Source: JACKBC01 sp041391125 | GTDB lineage: Bacteria; Chloroflexota; Anaerolineae; Caldilineales; Caldilineaceae | Direction of reading: 5' to 3' | DNA length: 64,000 nt | NCBI GenBank assembly: GCA_041391125.1 | Contig: JAWKON010000041.1 | Coordinates: 15,216-79,215 of the forward strand | Program-made: the position numbers and the translations under genes | Part shown: one piece after another, positions 18,898 through 26,969 of the stretch | Numbering within the stretch: position 1 is the stretch's first letter | Layout: every line of letters starts with the position of its first letter | Notes under the pieces: generated by a model | Databases searched by the model: none | Told to the model about the DNA's origin: nothing | The model's input: only the letters and a program-made list of their open reading frames with translations

Positions 18898-19911
18898 ATG
18901 AACCGCCCACCTGAAAATTTTGTCCGCGTGCAGGAAGAGCGTCTGCTGGCCTTTGCCATTGCGTGCTTTGAAAAAGCCGGTCTGGACCACGAACACGCCG
19001 CCACCATCAGCCGTCTGCTGGTCAATTCCGATCTGCGCGGGGTGCGGAGCCACGGCACGCGCACGGTCAATCACTATTGCAAAGCCTTTGAAGATGGCAT
19101 CCTCAACCCGCAGCCCGATATTCAGCTCGTCCATGAAACGCCCACCGCCGTGGTGCTGGATGGCGATGGCTCGCTGGGCTATCTGCCCATGGTGCGCGCC
19201 ACCGAGCAGGCCATCCGCAAAGCCAAAGAGGTGGGCATGGGCATGGGGTTGGTGCGCTATATTGGGCATTATGGCTCGGCCGGTCATTACGCCCGCATGT
19301 GCATGGACGCGGGCTGCATTGGCTTTTCGGTGCAGGGCTATCGCAACCAGGGCCGCGTGCAGAGCGACGGCGGCGGCCCCAACCCCGATGCGCAGATCGG
19401 CTACTTTGGCAACCCGCCCATCTGCTTTGCCACCCCCGCCGGCGACACGCCCGATCAGGTGCTGGACGCCGCCACCTGCATCCTGGCCGACTATCAGCGC
19501 GGCCCCGAATTTGATGCGCTGCTCACCATGATCCCCGCCGCCTTTTTCAAGAGCCTGGGCTACGGCGTGGCCGCCACCCATCTGGGCGGCGCGCTGACCG
19601 GCTTCACCCTCTCCGATGAGAAGATGACGCGCTGGCCGCGCGCCTACAATGGCGGCATGGTGTTGGCCATTCACATTGGCTCGGTGGTGCCGGAAGAAGT
19701 CTTCCGCGCCGAAGCCGACCGGCTGGCGCGCGACGTACAGGAAACCTACAACCCCATGCCGGGCTACGACCGCGTGCTGCTGCCCGGCGCCATCGAAGAA
19801 GAGCGCATGGCCGAACATCGCCGCCACGGCATCCACTACGGCGAAATGGAGCAGGAAGCCACGCGGGCGGCCAGCGCGCGGCTGGGCGTGCCGCTGCCGT
19901 GGGATGAATAG
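18898..19911 (+). CDS. Ldh-family (malate/L-lactate/ureidoglycolate/sulfolactate) NAD(P)-dependent dehydrogenase
   Basis: 337 residues from ATG 18898, preceded by GAGGAA. Type-2 malate/lactate dehydrogenase motifs are present: NSDLRGVRSHGTRTVNHY near the N-terminus with the catalytic His, VLDGDGSLGYLPMVRATEQA, YIGHYGSAGHYARMCMDAGC, GYFGNPPICFATPA, and a C-terminal LPGAIEEERMAEHRRHGI. The family reduces 2-oxoacids; substrates include malate, ureidoglycolate, sulfolactate and keto-sugar acids. Given the neighbouring sugar oxidoreductases, a sugar-derived 2-oxoacid is plausible. The gene appears complete with no frame problem. Confidence 0.85.
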   Translation: MNRPPENFVRVQEERLLAFAIACFEKAGLDHEHAATISRLLVNSDLRGVRSHGTRTVNHYCKAFEDGILNPQPDIQLVHETPTAVVLDGDGSLGYLPMVRATEQAIRKAKEVGMGMGLVRYIGHYGSAGHYARMCMDAGCIGFSVQGYRNQGRVQSDGGGPNPDAQIGYFGNPPICFATPAGDTPDQVLDAATCILADYQRGPEFDALLTMIPAAFFKSLGYGVAATHLGGALTGFTLSDEKMTRWPRAYNGGMVLAIHIGSVVPEEVFRAEADRLARDVQETYNPMPGYDRVLLPGAIEEERMAEHRRHGIHYGEMEQEATRAASARLGVPLPWDE

Positions 19912-19987
19912 AAATTCTGACGCGTCATGTGTTAAAATATAGATAGAATCAGTTGGCTCCAAATAGTAAGAAGCAAGGGTGAACCCG

Positions 19988-20926
19988 ATGGCTGTAATTC
20001 AACCCCGCACCAAATCCAAATCCAACTTTGTGCCGCGATGGGTCATGTCGCCGCCCACGTATGAAGACGTGCGCGCCATGCTGGCCGAAATGGAGGCGTT
20101 GGATTTACCAGGAAGCGATGGTGAACCAATGGAGAACGAACGCGAGCGCATTCAAATCGATTTTAGTCTGGATGTCCTCAACCAGCACTGGCAGAACCGC
20201 GATGACTTTTACGCCGGCGGCAATATGTTTATCTACTTTGACCTGGATCAGGCACAGACCATTATCCAGGAGATCAATGAGTCACTGCCGCGCCGCACAT
20301 TTCGCGGCCCCGATCTCTTTGTGGTGCTGGATGTGGACGGTAGCTACCGTCGTCAAAAATGGGTGGTGTGGCAGGAAGATGGGCGTTTTCCCAACGTGAT
20401 TATCGAGTTGATGTCGCCCAGCACGCGCCATATCGACTTAGACGAGAAGAAAACGCTGTACGAACGTACTTTTCACACGGCGGAATACTTCTGTTTTGAC
20501 TATTTGAACCCAGATAACGCAGGCAGCTTGATTGGCTGGCGGTTGGACGTAAATGCGCGCTATCAGCCAATTGAGCCTGATGAACGCGGCTGGCTGTGGA
20601 GCGAAGAATTGCAGCTATGGCTGGGCAAATGGCGCGGCGTACGCGACCGCGACGACGCCACCTGGCTGCGCTTTTACACCGCTGACGGTGAGCTACTGCT
20701 ATCAAAGTCCGAAGCTGCTCAACAGCAAGCCGAAGCTGCCCAACAGCAAGCCGAAGCTGCCCAACAGCAAGCCGAAGCTGCCCAACAGCAAGCCGAAGCT
20801 GCCCAACAGCAAGCCGAAGCTGCCCAACAGCAAGCCGAACAGGAAGCCGCCGCACGCCAGGCCGCCGAAGAAGAAAACGCCCGTTTGCGTGCTGAGTTGG
20901 CGCGTTTGCGCGGAAACACCGATTGA
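19988..20926 (+). CDS. Uma2-family (DUF820) endonuclease-like protein with heptad-repeat tail
   Basis: Start at ATG 19988 (an in-frame GTG lies 9 nt earlier). Residues about 30-230 form a Uma2 PD-(D/E)xK-like domain: GNMFIYFD, RGPDLFVVLDVDGSYRR, NVIIELMSPSTRHIDLDEKK with E-x(n)-K, and EYFCFDYLN. The C-terminus is six tandem AAQQQAE units and then EQEAAARQAAEEENARLRAE, a long coiled coil for oligomerisation. Function is unknown; the family is abundant in cyanobacteria and Chloroflexota. Ten bases downstream begins a small unknown gene. Confidence 0.8.
   Translation: MAVIQPRTKSKSNFVPRWVMSPPTYEDVRAMLAEMEALDLPGSDGEPMENERERIQIDFSLDVLNQHWQNRDDFYAGGNMFIYFDLDQAQTIIQEINESLPRRTFRGPDLFVVLDVDGSYRRQKWVVWQEDGRFPNVIIELMSPSTRHIDLDEKKTLYERTFHTAEYFCFDYLNPDNAGSLIGWRLDVNARYQPIEPDERGWLWSEELQLWLGKWRGVRDRDDATWLRFYTADGELLLSKSEAAQQQAEAAQQQAEAAQQQAEAAQQQAEAAQQQAEAAQQQAEQEAAARQAAEEENARLRAELARLRGNTD
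20711..20836 (+). repeat. Six tandem 21-bp units encoding AAQQQAE heptads
   Basis: Six nearly identical 21-bp units inside the Uma2 gene; only the first differs, by a T. The unit keeps frame and equals two helical turns times seven residues, so copy-number change would lengthen the coiled coil without breaking the gene. Confidence 0.9.
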
Positions 20927-20937
20927 GACCCTCAATT

Positions 20938-21407
20938 ATGGGCTATCAAGTCACCTTCCCAAACCAGCAGATCATTACATTGCCGCCCGCAACCTTAGCG
21001 GCCATTGCGGCATCCAAAGCCAAATATGCCGAACCATTGTGGCATTTTCGAGCCGAGCGGGTCTTGAAATTGGGTAGGCATCAATGGATCTTTCCCCAGG
21101 ATATGGCTATAGCCTATGCGATCTGCGCCACCCATCCGGGGGCATCATTGCAACCGCCTGGAAGCTTTTCAACCGTAGCTGGCGCCACGGTGGAGGAATA
21201 CTTTTCGACCATACACGCTACCCCGAGCATCCGCGCCACTTGGGGAAAACGTGGGCGCCACTGGTGGATGAGGACAACGATTCGCAGCAGATCGGTTGGG
21301 TGCGCATCAATCAGGTCACGCTGGCGGACGAAAATTATGCTGTCTTTGTGCAGTTCACGCTGTTGGAACTGTTTCCAGCTCGTCCATTACCCGCGGCGTA
21401 TTTATAA
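20938..21407 (+). CDS. Hypothetical protein, probably one frameshift
   Basis: From ATG 20938 the frame reads MGYQVTFPNQQIITLPPATL and FRAERVLKLG; then the coding-like frame moves near 21080 to MDLSPGYGYSLCDLRHPSGG, HGGGILFDHTRYPEHPRHLG, DSQQIGWVRINQVTLAD and FVQFTLLELFP, ending at 21407. Joined, it is a soluble protein of about 155 residues. I do not recognise the family. Its position directly behind the Uma2 gene suggests co-transcription. Alternatively only the downstream part (21084-21407) is a real small gene. Confidence 0.45.
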
Positions 21408-21423
21408 CAAACGTTATTGCAAA

Positions 21424-21486
21424 AACCGCAGATTGCGCAGATGACGCAGATTATTTCCCCAGAGAAAATCTGCGTCATCTGCGGTT
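21424..21486. repeat. CGCAGATT-type inverted repeat (family C)
   Basis: Left side AACCGCAGATTGCGCAGAT with one extra tandem word, right side ATCTGCGTCATCTGCGGTT. The stem is about 20 bp. Related hairpins lie at 38169-38242 and 61292-61352. It separates the hypothetical gene from aroA and may end upstream transcription. Confidence 0.65.
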
Positions 21487-21534
21487 AACTAGCTTTTGTC
21501 GAGTCACAGAAGATTTGTGTAGGAAGAGGAATTC

Positions 21535-22822
21535 ATGGAATCGTTAACCCTATCCCCCATCGCCAAAATCGACGGCGAGATCAATCTGCCTGGCTCCAAA
21601 AGCGTCTCCAACCGCGCTGCTGCTGGCGGCGCTGGCCAGCGGCGAAACCGAAATCACCAATTTGCTGCGCAGCGACGACATCGGTCATATGCTCGGTGCG
21701 CTGCGCAAACTGGGCGTCGCCTATACATTGTCTGATGATGGCACGCGCTGCACCATTATCGGCAACGGCGGCCCTTTCCGGCAAGTTGACCCCGTCGAGC
21801 TTTATCTGGGCAATGCCGGCACGGCCATGCGGCCGCTGTGCGCGGCGCTTTGCCTGGGCCAAGGCGAGTTCACATTGACCGGCGAGCCGCGCATGGAAGA
21901 GCGCCCCATCGGGCCGCTGGTTTCGGCGCTGCGGCAGGCGGGTGCGCAGATTGATTATCTCAAAAATGCGGGCTATCCGCCGCTGCATATTGTGGCCAAT
22001 GGGCTGCGCGGCGGGCAGATCACCATTGACGGCTCGCTGTCCAGCCAGTTTGTGACGGCGCTGCTCATGGCTTCTCCGCTGGCGCAACGCGACACCACCG
22101 TCATTATTGAAGGCGATCTGGTCTCCAAACCGTATATCGATATTACGCTGCACATGATGGCGCAATTTGGGGTGCTGGTGGAGAATCGAGATTATCAGCA
22201 ATTTCGGGTGCAGGGCGGGCAAAGCTATCAATCGCCCGGCGCGCTGCTGGTTGAAGGCGATGCCTCATCGGCCTCCTATTTTTTGGCGGCGGCGGCCATC
22301 AAAGGCGGCGCGGTTAAGGTGACCGGCATTGGCAAACAGAGCATTCAGGGTGACACCCGTTTTGCCGATGTGTTGCAGGCGATGGGGGCCAATGTGGAAT
22401 GGGGCGACGACTTTATCCGCGTGCAGAGAGGCCAGCTCCACGGCGTGGATATGGACATGAACCACATCCCCGACGCCGCCATGACCATTGCCACCGCCGC
22501 CCTCTTCGCTGAGGGCAAAACGGCCATCCGCAACATATACAACTGGCGGGTCAAAGAGACCGACCGCCTGCACGCCATGACTACAGAACTGCGCAAGGTG
22601 GGCGCAGACGTGGTGGAAGGTGAAGATTTCATCGAGATCACGCCGCCGGCGCAGATTGCCCACGCCGCCATCGACACCTACAATGACCATCGCATTGCCA
22701 TGAGTTTTTCGCTGCTGGCGCTGGACCCGGCCTCAGTAACGATCAACGATCCCAAATGCACGGCCAAAACGTTTCCCGACTATTTTGAAAAGTTAAATAG
22801 CATCAGCATTCGGAACCCGTGA
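21535..22822 (+). CDS. aroA: 3-phosphoshikimate 1-carboxyvinyltransferase (EPSP synthase), 2-nt deletion near the N-terminus
   Basis: Transfers enolpyruvyl from PEP to shikimate 3-phosphate in the shikimate pathway. MESLTLSPIAKIDGEINLPG and SKSVSNRA hold the first substrate-binding Lys; the frame then slips near 21618 (the codons for RALLLAALASG lack two bases) and runs open to the end. Motifs include LGNAGTAMRPL, GEPRMEERPIG, VSKPYIDITLHMMAQFGV, GDASSASYFLAAAAIKGG, NWRVKETDRLHAM, YNDHRIAMSFSL and DPKCTAKTFPDYFEKL. These match the enterobacterial class I enzyme strikingly, unlike typical Chloroflexota AroA. About 427 residues when joined, the normal length. Glyphosate-sensitive type I motifs are present. 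Confidence 0.92.
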
Positions 22823-22854
22823 TTTTGCAAATGTAATCCTCAATGTTATCATTT

Positions 22855-22875
22855 TACACGTGTGGAACACGTGTA
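22855..22875. promoter_or_regulatory. Perfect 9-bp palindrome upstream of mazEF: likely antitoxin operator
   Basis: TACACGTGT-GGA-ACACGTGTA, a perfect inverted repeat ending 15 nt before the antitoxin ATG. AT-rich sequence lies just upstream. MazE-like and ribbon-helix-helix antitoxins repress their own operons by binding such palindromes, so this is the likely autoregulatory site. Confidence 0.6.
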
Positions 22876-22890
22876 GACGAGGAGCAAACG

Positions 22891-23121
22891 ATGCAAAAAA
22901 AATTAACAATTACAATCGACCAAGAAATATATGATGGGCTATATGCCATTATTGGCTCTCGCCGCATTAGTCGCTTTATTGAAGACTTGGTTCGTCCCCA
23001 TGTCCTACATGTTGACTTGGAAGCTGCTTATGCGCAGATGGCGTTGGATGAAGAACGGGAGTCTGAGGCATGGGAATGGGCAGACGCTCTAATTGGAGAT
23101 GTGGGCGATGCAACGTGGTGA
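22891..23121 (+). CDS. Antitoxin of a MazEF-type module
   Basis: 76 residues from ATG 22891 with GAGGAGC upstream. KKLTITIDQEIYDGLYAIIG then SRRISRFIEDLVRPHV suggests a ribbon-helix-helix DNA-binding N-terminus, as in MazE-like or CopG-like antitoxins. The acidic C-terminus (LDEERESEAWEWADAL) would wrap the toxin. It overlaps the toxin gene by 14 nt (toxin ATG 23108, antitoxin stop 23121). A palindromic operator lies just upstream. Confidence 0.8.
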   Translation: MQKKLTITIDQEIYDGLYAIIGSRRISRFIEDLVRPHVLHVDLEAAYAQMALDEERESEAWEWADALIGDVGDATW

Positions 23122-23437
23122 AGTTTGGTGGGTGAATTTTGATCCTTCAGTGGGAGGAGAAATCCGCAAACGACGACCCGCTATTATTGTCAGCAATGAC
23201 GCAGCCAACAAGTATCTGAATCGAGTTCAAGTAGTGCCACTGACCTCGAAAATGGGACGCGTTTATCCAAGTGAGGCTATCGTTGAATTTGATGGCAAGC
23301 CCGGCAAAGCCTTAGCCGATCAGTTAACCACAGTCAGCAAACAGCGTTTGCTCAATCGGGCCGGACGCGTAAGTGAAGCAGAACTAATCGAGGTAGAAAA
23401 AGCAATTCGAATACAATTAGGCTTCAGTCTCAAATAG
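23108..23437 (+). CDS. mazF: MazF-family mRNA interferase toxin
   Basis: 109 residues. Typical PemK/MazF fold: MQRGEVWWVNFDPSVGGEIR then KRRPAIIVSNDAANK with the conserved Arg-Pro, VQVVPLTSKMGRVYPSEAIV, and ADQLTTVSKQRL with the catalytic Thr/Ser. MazF toxins cut mRNA at short sequences when the antitoxin is degraded. Coupled to the antitoxin by overlap. I chose ATG 23108 because it fits the family start (MxRGEVWWV). Confidence 0.92.
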   Translation: MQRGEVWWVNFDPSVGGEIRKRRPAIIVSNDAANKYLNRVQVVPLTSKMGRVYPSEAIVEFDGKPGKALADQLTTVSKQRLLNRAGRVSEAELIEVEKAIRIQLGFSLK

Positions 23438-23456
23438 GCGCGTTCCAAACAGAGAG

Positions 23457-23954
23457 TCAACCATTCTCCTGCCTGAATCGCCCCACTTGCGCATCCGGCA
23501 GCGCCGCTGCCAAATCCGCCGTGCGCAATATAATCGTCACCCCGCGCACGCCCGACCCCAGCGACACTTCCTCTTGCTGCAGCACGCTCTCGTCGATCAG
23601 CACGGGCAGCGACTGCGGCAGGCCAAAGGGCGCCACCGCGCCAATGGGATAGCCCGTCACCTGCAGTACTTCTTCGCGGCTGGCCGTGGTCAGCCGCGAG
23701 CGCCCCATCTGCTGGCGCAGCGCCCGCCATGAAATCTGCGCCGGACCGGCCATCAGCACCAAAGCATATTCACCCTCACCCAGCCGAAAGAGAATTGTGC
23801 GCACGATCTGCGCGGGCTGCTGCCCGCGTTCGGCCGCGGCCTGCTCCAGCGAATTGACCGGGCCGGCGTGGGTGAAGACGCGGTGCGGAATATCGAGCGC
23901 GTTGAGCGCAGTGGAGACGGGTGGGGTGGGCTGGTTTGACGGAAGATCGCTCAT
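23457..23954 (-). CDS. YbaK/EbsC-family aminoacyl-tRNA deacylase
   Basis: 165 residues of the YbaK/ProX editing fold: LNALDIPHRVFTHAGPVNSL, QIVRTILFRLGEGEYALVLM with the conserved Lys replaced by Arg, RLTTASREEVLQVTGYPIGA and VAPFGLPQSLPVLIDESVL. These free-standing domains hydrolyse mischarged tRNA(Pro) such as Cys- or Ala-tRNA. It is the last gene of a minus-strand run with an SDR 13 bp upstream and the ABC importer A genes. Convergent with mazF. Confidence 0.85.
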   Translation of the reverse strand: MSDLPSNQPTPPVSTALNALDIPHRVFTHAGPVNSLEQAAAERGQQPAQIVRTILFRLGEGEYALVLMAGPAQISWRALRQQMGRSRLTTASREEVLQVTGYPIGAVAPFGLPQSLPVLIDESVLQQEEVSLGSGVRGVTIILRTADLAAALPDAQVGRFRQENG

Positions 23955-23967
23955 AAAAATAGTCGGG

Positions 23968-24753
23968 TTACCGCTTCAAAATGCCGCCATTGACGTCCAG
24001 CGTAGCGCCCGTAATGTATGTCCCCATAGGCGAGGCCAGAAAGAGCACCGCATAGGCAATCTCTTCCGGCGCGCCCAGACGACCGAGGGGGATGAGCGCT
24101 TCTAAATTTTGACGCTGCTCGGCGCTCAAAAAGCCGGGGCGCGTGTCGATTTGCCCCGGCGCAATGGCGTTGACGGTTATGTTGTATGCACCCAGATCGC
24201 GGGCCAGCGTTTTGGTCATGGAGAGCAGCCCACCCTTGGACGCCGCGTAATGCGCGCCGCCGGAGACACCGCCGGTCTGTGCGCTGATGGAGGAAATGTT
24301 GATGATGCGGCCATAAAGTTGCCGCTGCATGATCGGCGCGGTTGCGCGGCAGCAGAGATAGGCTCCGGTCAGGTTCACGTCGAGGATGCGCTGCCAAGCG
24401 GGCGGGTCGATCTGGTCAAAGCCGCCGGGGCTTACCAGCCCGGCGTTGTTGACCAGGATGTCAATTTGCCCCCACGCTTGCAAGGTGCGTTCCACAAGCT
24501 GGTTGACCTGCGCTTCATCGGCTACATCGGTGGGAATGGCCAGGGCGGAATTAGCGCGCTGCGCCAGCAATTCCGCACAAAGTTTTTCCAATGAAGCGGA
24601 TGTGCGGGCGGCCAGCGCCACACGGGCGCCGGCGGCGTGCAGCACCTGCGCCGTGGCCAGGCCAATGCCGCGATTAGCCCCGGTGATGATGGCGACCTGA
24701 TCGCGCAGGTCTAAAAGTTGGGCAAGAGAGAGATTGGGTTGCGAATTTGTCAA
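23968..24753 (-). CDS. SDR-family oxidoreductase (FabG-like)
   Basis: 261 residues, intact. NAD(P) motif AIITGANRGIGLATA (TGxxxGxG), NNAG in DILVNNAGLVSPGG, catalytic Ser in NISSISAQTGG, YxxxK in HYAASKGGLLSM, and PGQIDTRPG with the substrate loop. C-terminus ITGATLDVNGGI as in classical SDRs. It follows ABC permease A2 by 21 bp, so a role in converting the imported sugar or polyol to its keto form is likely. Cytosolic. Confidence 0.9.
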   Translation of the reverse strand: MTNSQPNLSLAQLLDLRDQVAIITGANRGIGLATAQVLHAAGARVALAARTSASLEKLCAELLAQRANSALAIPTDVADEAQVNQLVERTLQAWGQIDILVNNAGLVSPGGFDQIDPPAWQRILDVNLTGAYLCCRATAPIMQRQLYGRIINISSISAQTGGVSGGAHYAASKGGLLSMTKTLARDLGAYNITVNAIAPGQIDTRPGFLSAEQRQNLEALIPLGRLGAPEEIAYAVLFLASPMGTYITGATLDVNGGILKR

Positions 24754-24774
24754 GAGCCTGCTTTTAATTTTTCC

Positions 24775-25647
24775 TCAACGCCCCGCCAGGCCGGTAAATT
24801 GCGCGCCCTGCACAAAATAGCGCTGGGCGGCAAAGAAGAGGATGATCACCGGCGCAATGGTGATCATGGAGGCAGCCATGACCAGATGCCAGAAGTTGCC
24901 AAAGCGTCCCTTAAACCAGAGCAGGCCCAGCGGCAGCGTGAACATTTTATTGTCCGAAATGTAGATGAGCGGCTCCATAAAGGCGTTATAGTGCTGCAAA
25001 AAAGCAAAGATGGTGACGGTGACAATGGCCGGTCCGCACAGCGGCGCCACCACCTGCCACAAGATGCGGAAGTTGGAGGCGCCGTCGATCTTGGCCGCCT
25101 CATCCAGCTCCAGCGGCAACGTCATCATATATTGGCGCATGAGGAAGATGTAAAACGCCGCCCCAAACCAAGCCGGCACCCACAGCGGAAAAAAGGTGCC
25201 CACCCAGCCGATCTCTTTGAAGATGATGAACACGGGAATCATGGTCACCACGCCCGGCAGCATCATGGTGGCCAGCAGCACGGTGAAGAGCAGATCGCGG
25301 CCGGGCCAGCGCAGGCGCGACAGCCCAAAGGCCACCGTCAGCGAACTGAGCACCATGCCAATGGTGCCCATAATGGTGACGTAAAACGAGTTGCGAATAA
25401 AGAGGTGAAAGGGCAGCCGCTCAAAAACTTCTCGATAGTTGGCCCATTGGGGCTCAGTGGGAATCCACTCGATGGGCGTAATGAAGACCTGGCCGGGCAG
25501 CTTCAATGAGGTGCTGACCACCCAGGCCAGCGGCATGAGAAAGGTGAGGCCCAGCAGGATCATGACAACATGCAGCACAAAATGTCCGATCTGCGTGCGC
25601 CGCTTTCTGGATTGCGCGAGTGAGGTTCTGGCGGTGATGGTCGTCAT
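24775..25647 (-). CDS. Carbohydrate ABC transporter permease A2 (MalG-like)
   Basis: 290 residues with six membrane helices; starts at ATG 25647. MalG-type features: FLMPLAWVVSTSLKLPGQVF near the N-terminus, MLPGVVTMIPVFIIFKEIGW, and the EAA loop LDEAAKIDGASNFRILWQVV that docks on the ATPase. The last residues GAQFTGLAGR match the usual MalG-like ending. Downstream partner of permease A1 and binding protein A; the sugar is unknown. Confidence 0.9.
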   Translation of the reverse strand: MTTITARTSLAQSRKRRTQIGHFVLHVVMILLGLTFLMPLAWVVSTSLKLPGQVFITPIEWIPTEPQWANYREVFERLPFHLFIRNSFYVTIMGTIGMVLSSLTVAFGLSRLRWPGRDLLFTVLLATMMLPGVVTMIPVFIIFKEIGWVGTFFPLWVPAWFGAAFYIFLMRQYMMTLPLELDEAAKIDGASNFRILWQVVAPLCGPAIVTVTIFAFLQHYNAFMEPLIYISDNKMFTLPLGLLWFKGRFGNFWHLVMAASMITIAPVIILFFAAQRYFVQGAQFTGLAGR

Positions 25648-25689
25648 ACAGCTTCCTTGTGGGCGTGTCGTTACGTTTTCCTAATTTCA

Positions 25690-25760
25690 CTTGCCACGGA
25701 CATTGGATACACGGATCATATTAGTCGAGCCCCATCCGTGTATCCAATGTCCGTGGCAAG
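25690..25760. repeat. Perfect 27-bp inverted repeat between permeases A1 and A2
   Basis: Left arm 25690-25716 and right arm 25734-25760 are exact complements with a 17-nt loop. It fills the centre of the 225-bp gap between the two permease genes. It could terminate, pause or protect mRNA. The rest of the gap shows nothing else. Confidence 0.85.
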
Positions 25761-25872
25761 ATTCCGTCAGTTGTCGCACCCAGGTTAAAAGTATGGGGCT
25801 CAAAATGATGGCACAATAGGACCGTTGGGAGCGAGTATACATCGTATTTTTCGTTACCTGGCGATGCTCCCG

Positions 25873-26799
25873 TTACAACTTGCCTTCGTAGTAGACCCAG
25901 CGATTGGCAAAGAAGAATTGGATGGCCGTAAAGAACATGATGATGATAAAGAGCACCCAGGCTAACGAAGCCGCGTAGCCCATTTTGAACAGCTCAAAGG
26001 CGTTGCGATAGAGATAGAGCACCATAAAGAGCGTCGAATCTTGCGGGCGACCATCGGTCATAATGAAGGCGCTGGTAAAGACCTGGAAGCTGCCGATGAT
26101 GCCGATGATCAGGTTGAAAAAGATAATCGGCGAAATAATCGGGATGGTGACGTTGAAAAAGCGCTGCCGCGCATTGGCCCCATCAATTTCAGCGGCTTCC
26201 TGTAGTTCCTTGGGGACCCCCTGCAAGCCGGCCAAAAAGATGATCATTTGAAAGCCGGTGAGCCAAAGCGTCATGATAATAAAGGCCGGTTTGGCCCAAG
26301 CCGGGTCAAAGAGCCAGTTGATCGGCCCCAGTCCCACCCACGACAATACCTCGTTGAGCACGCCAAATTCCGGGTTCAAAATTTGCACCCAGACCACGGC
26401 AAAGGCCACGGCCGGCGTAATCGACGGCAGATAATAGACGGTGCGATAGATACCCAAGCCGCGGATTTTCTGATTCAGCATGACCGCCAGCGCAAAAGCC
26501 ACCAGCAATTGCAGCGGCACGCCGATAAAGGTGTAATAGGCCGTGTTGTAAAGCGACTTGCCCACCAGCGGATCATTTAACATGCGTTCGAAGTGGCCTA
26601 GACCAATATACTGCGGCGGTGAGATCATGTTCCACTTATGCACCACCAGATAGAGCGAGTAGAGCATGGGCCCAATCCAAAGCGCCAGCACGCCAAAAAT
26701 AAACGGGCTGGTAAAGAGCAGCCCATCGCGCAGATCGCGGCGCTGTGCAGCCGTCATGCGGCGCTTGACGGTCGAGGAGCTGACGGCTGGTTTGGTCAT
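25873..26799 (-). CDS. Carbohydrate ABC transporter permease A1 (MalF/UgpA-like)
   Basis: 308 residues from ATG 26799 (MTKPAVSSSTVKRRMTAAQR). Six helices: LLFTSPFIFGVLALWIGPML, later YRTVYYLPSITPAVAFAVVW, and the EAA loop ELQEAAEIDGANARQRFFNV. Closing TAIQFFFANRWVYYEGKL is typical of MalF-type sugar permeases. An in-frame extension upstream to 26871 lacks a better start and overlaps a hairpin, so I reject it. Confidence 0.9.
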   Translation of the reverse strand: MTKPAVSSSTVKRRMTAAQRRDLRDGLLFTSPFIFGVLALWIGPMLYSLYLVVHKWNMISPPQYIGLGHFERMLNDPLVGKSLYNTAYYTFIGVPLQLLVAFALAVMLNQKIRGLGIYRTVYYLPSITPAVAFAVVWVQILNPEFGVLNEVLSWVGLGPINWLFDPAWAKPAFIIMTLWLTGFQMIIFLAGLQGVPKELQEAAEIDGANARQRFFNVTIPIISPIIFFNLIIGIIGSFQVFTSAFIMTDGRPQDSTLFMVLYLYRNAFELFKMGYAASLAWVLFIIIMFFTAIQFFFANRWVYYEGKL

Positions 26800-26851
26800 G
26801 GTGCTGGTTGCCAACGTGTGCCTCCGTACTTTGAGGGATGAAGGGATGACG

Positions 26852-26966
26852 GGTGAAAAGGTGAAGGGCAAGTGGCTGTCACCTCCCAGCCTCGCAGCGC
26901 TAGTAGCCGGGGAGGGAGTATTGTCTCACCCTTATACACGGGTTGTCACCTCTTCACCCTTTCACC
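26852..26966. repeat. Low-complexity hairpin between binding protein A and permease A1
   Basis: Arms of GGTGAAAAGGTGAAG type (26852-26867) and CTTCACCCTTTCACC type (26951-26966), 14 of 15 matched. It lies immediately after the binding-protein stop (26970 on the minus strand) and before the permease start. Such structures between a binding-protein gene and its permease can protect the upstream mRNA and lower downstream expression, as known for E. coli malE-malF. Confidence 0.65.
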
Positions 26967-26969
26967 TTG

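Noticed and set aside
20711..20836. Regular 21-bp repeats as a possible CRISPR or minisatellite
   Set aside because: No unique spacers; the repeats are in frame inside a protein and encode heptads.
26800..26871. Upstream extension of permease A1
   Set aside because: It lacks a ribosome-binding site and runs into the hairpin; ATG 26799 gives the usual N-terminus.
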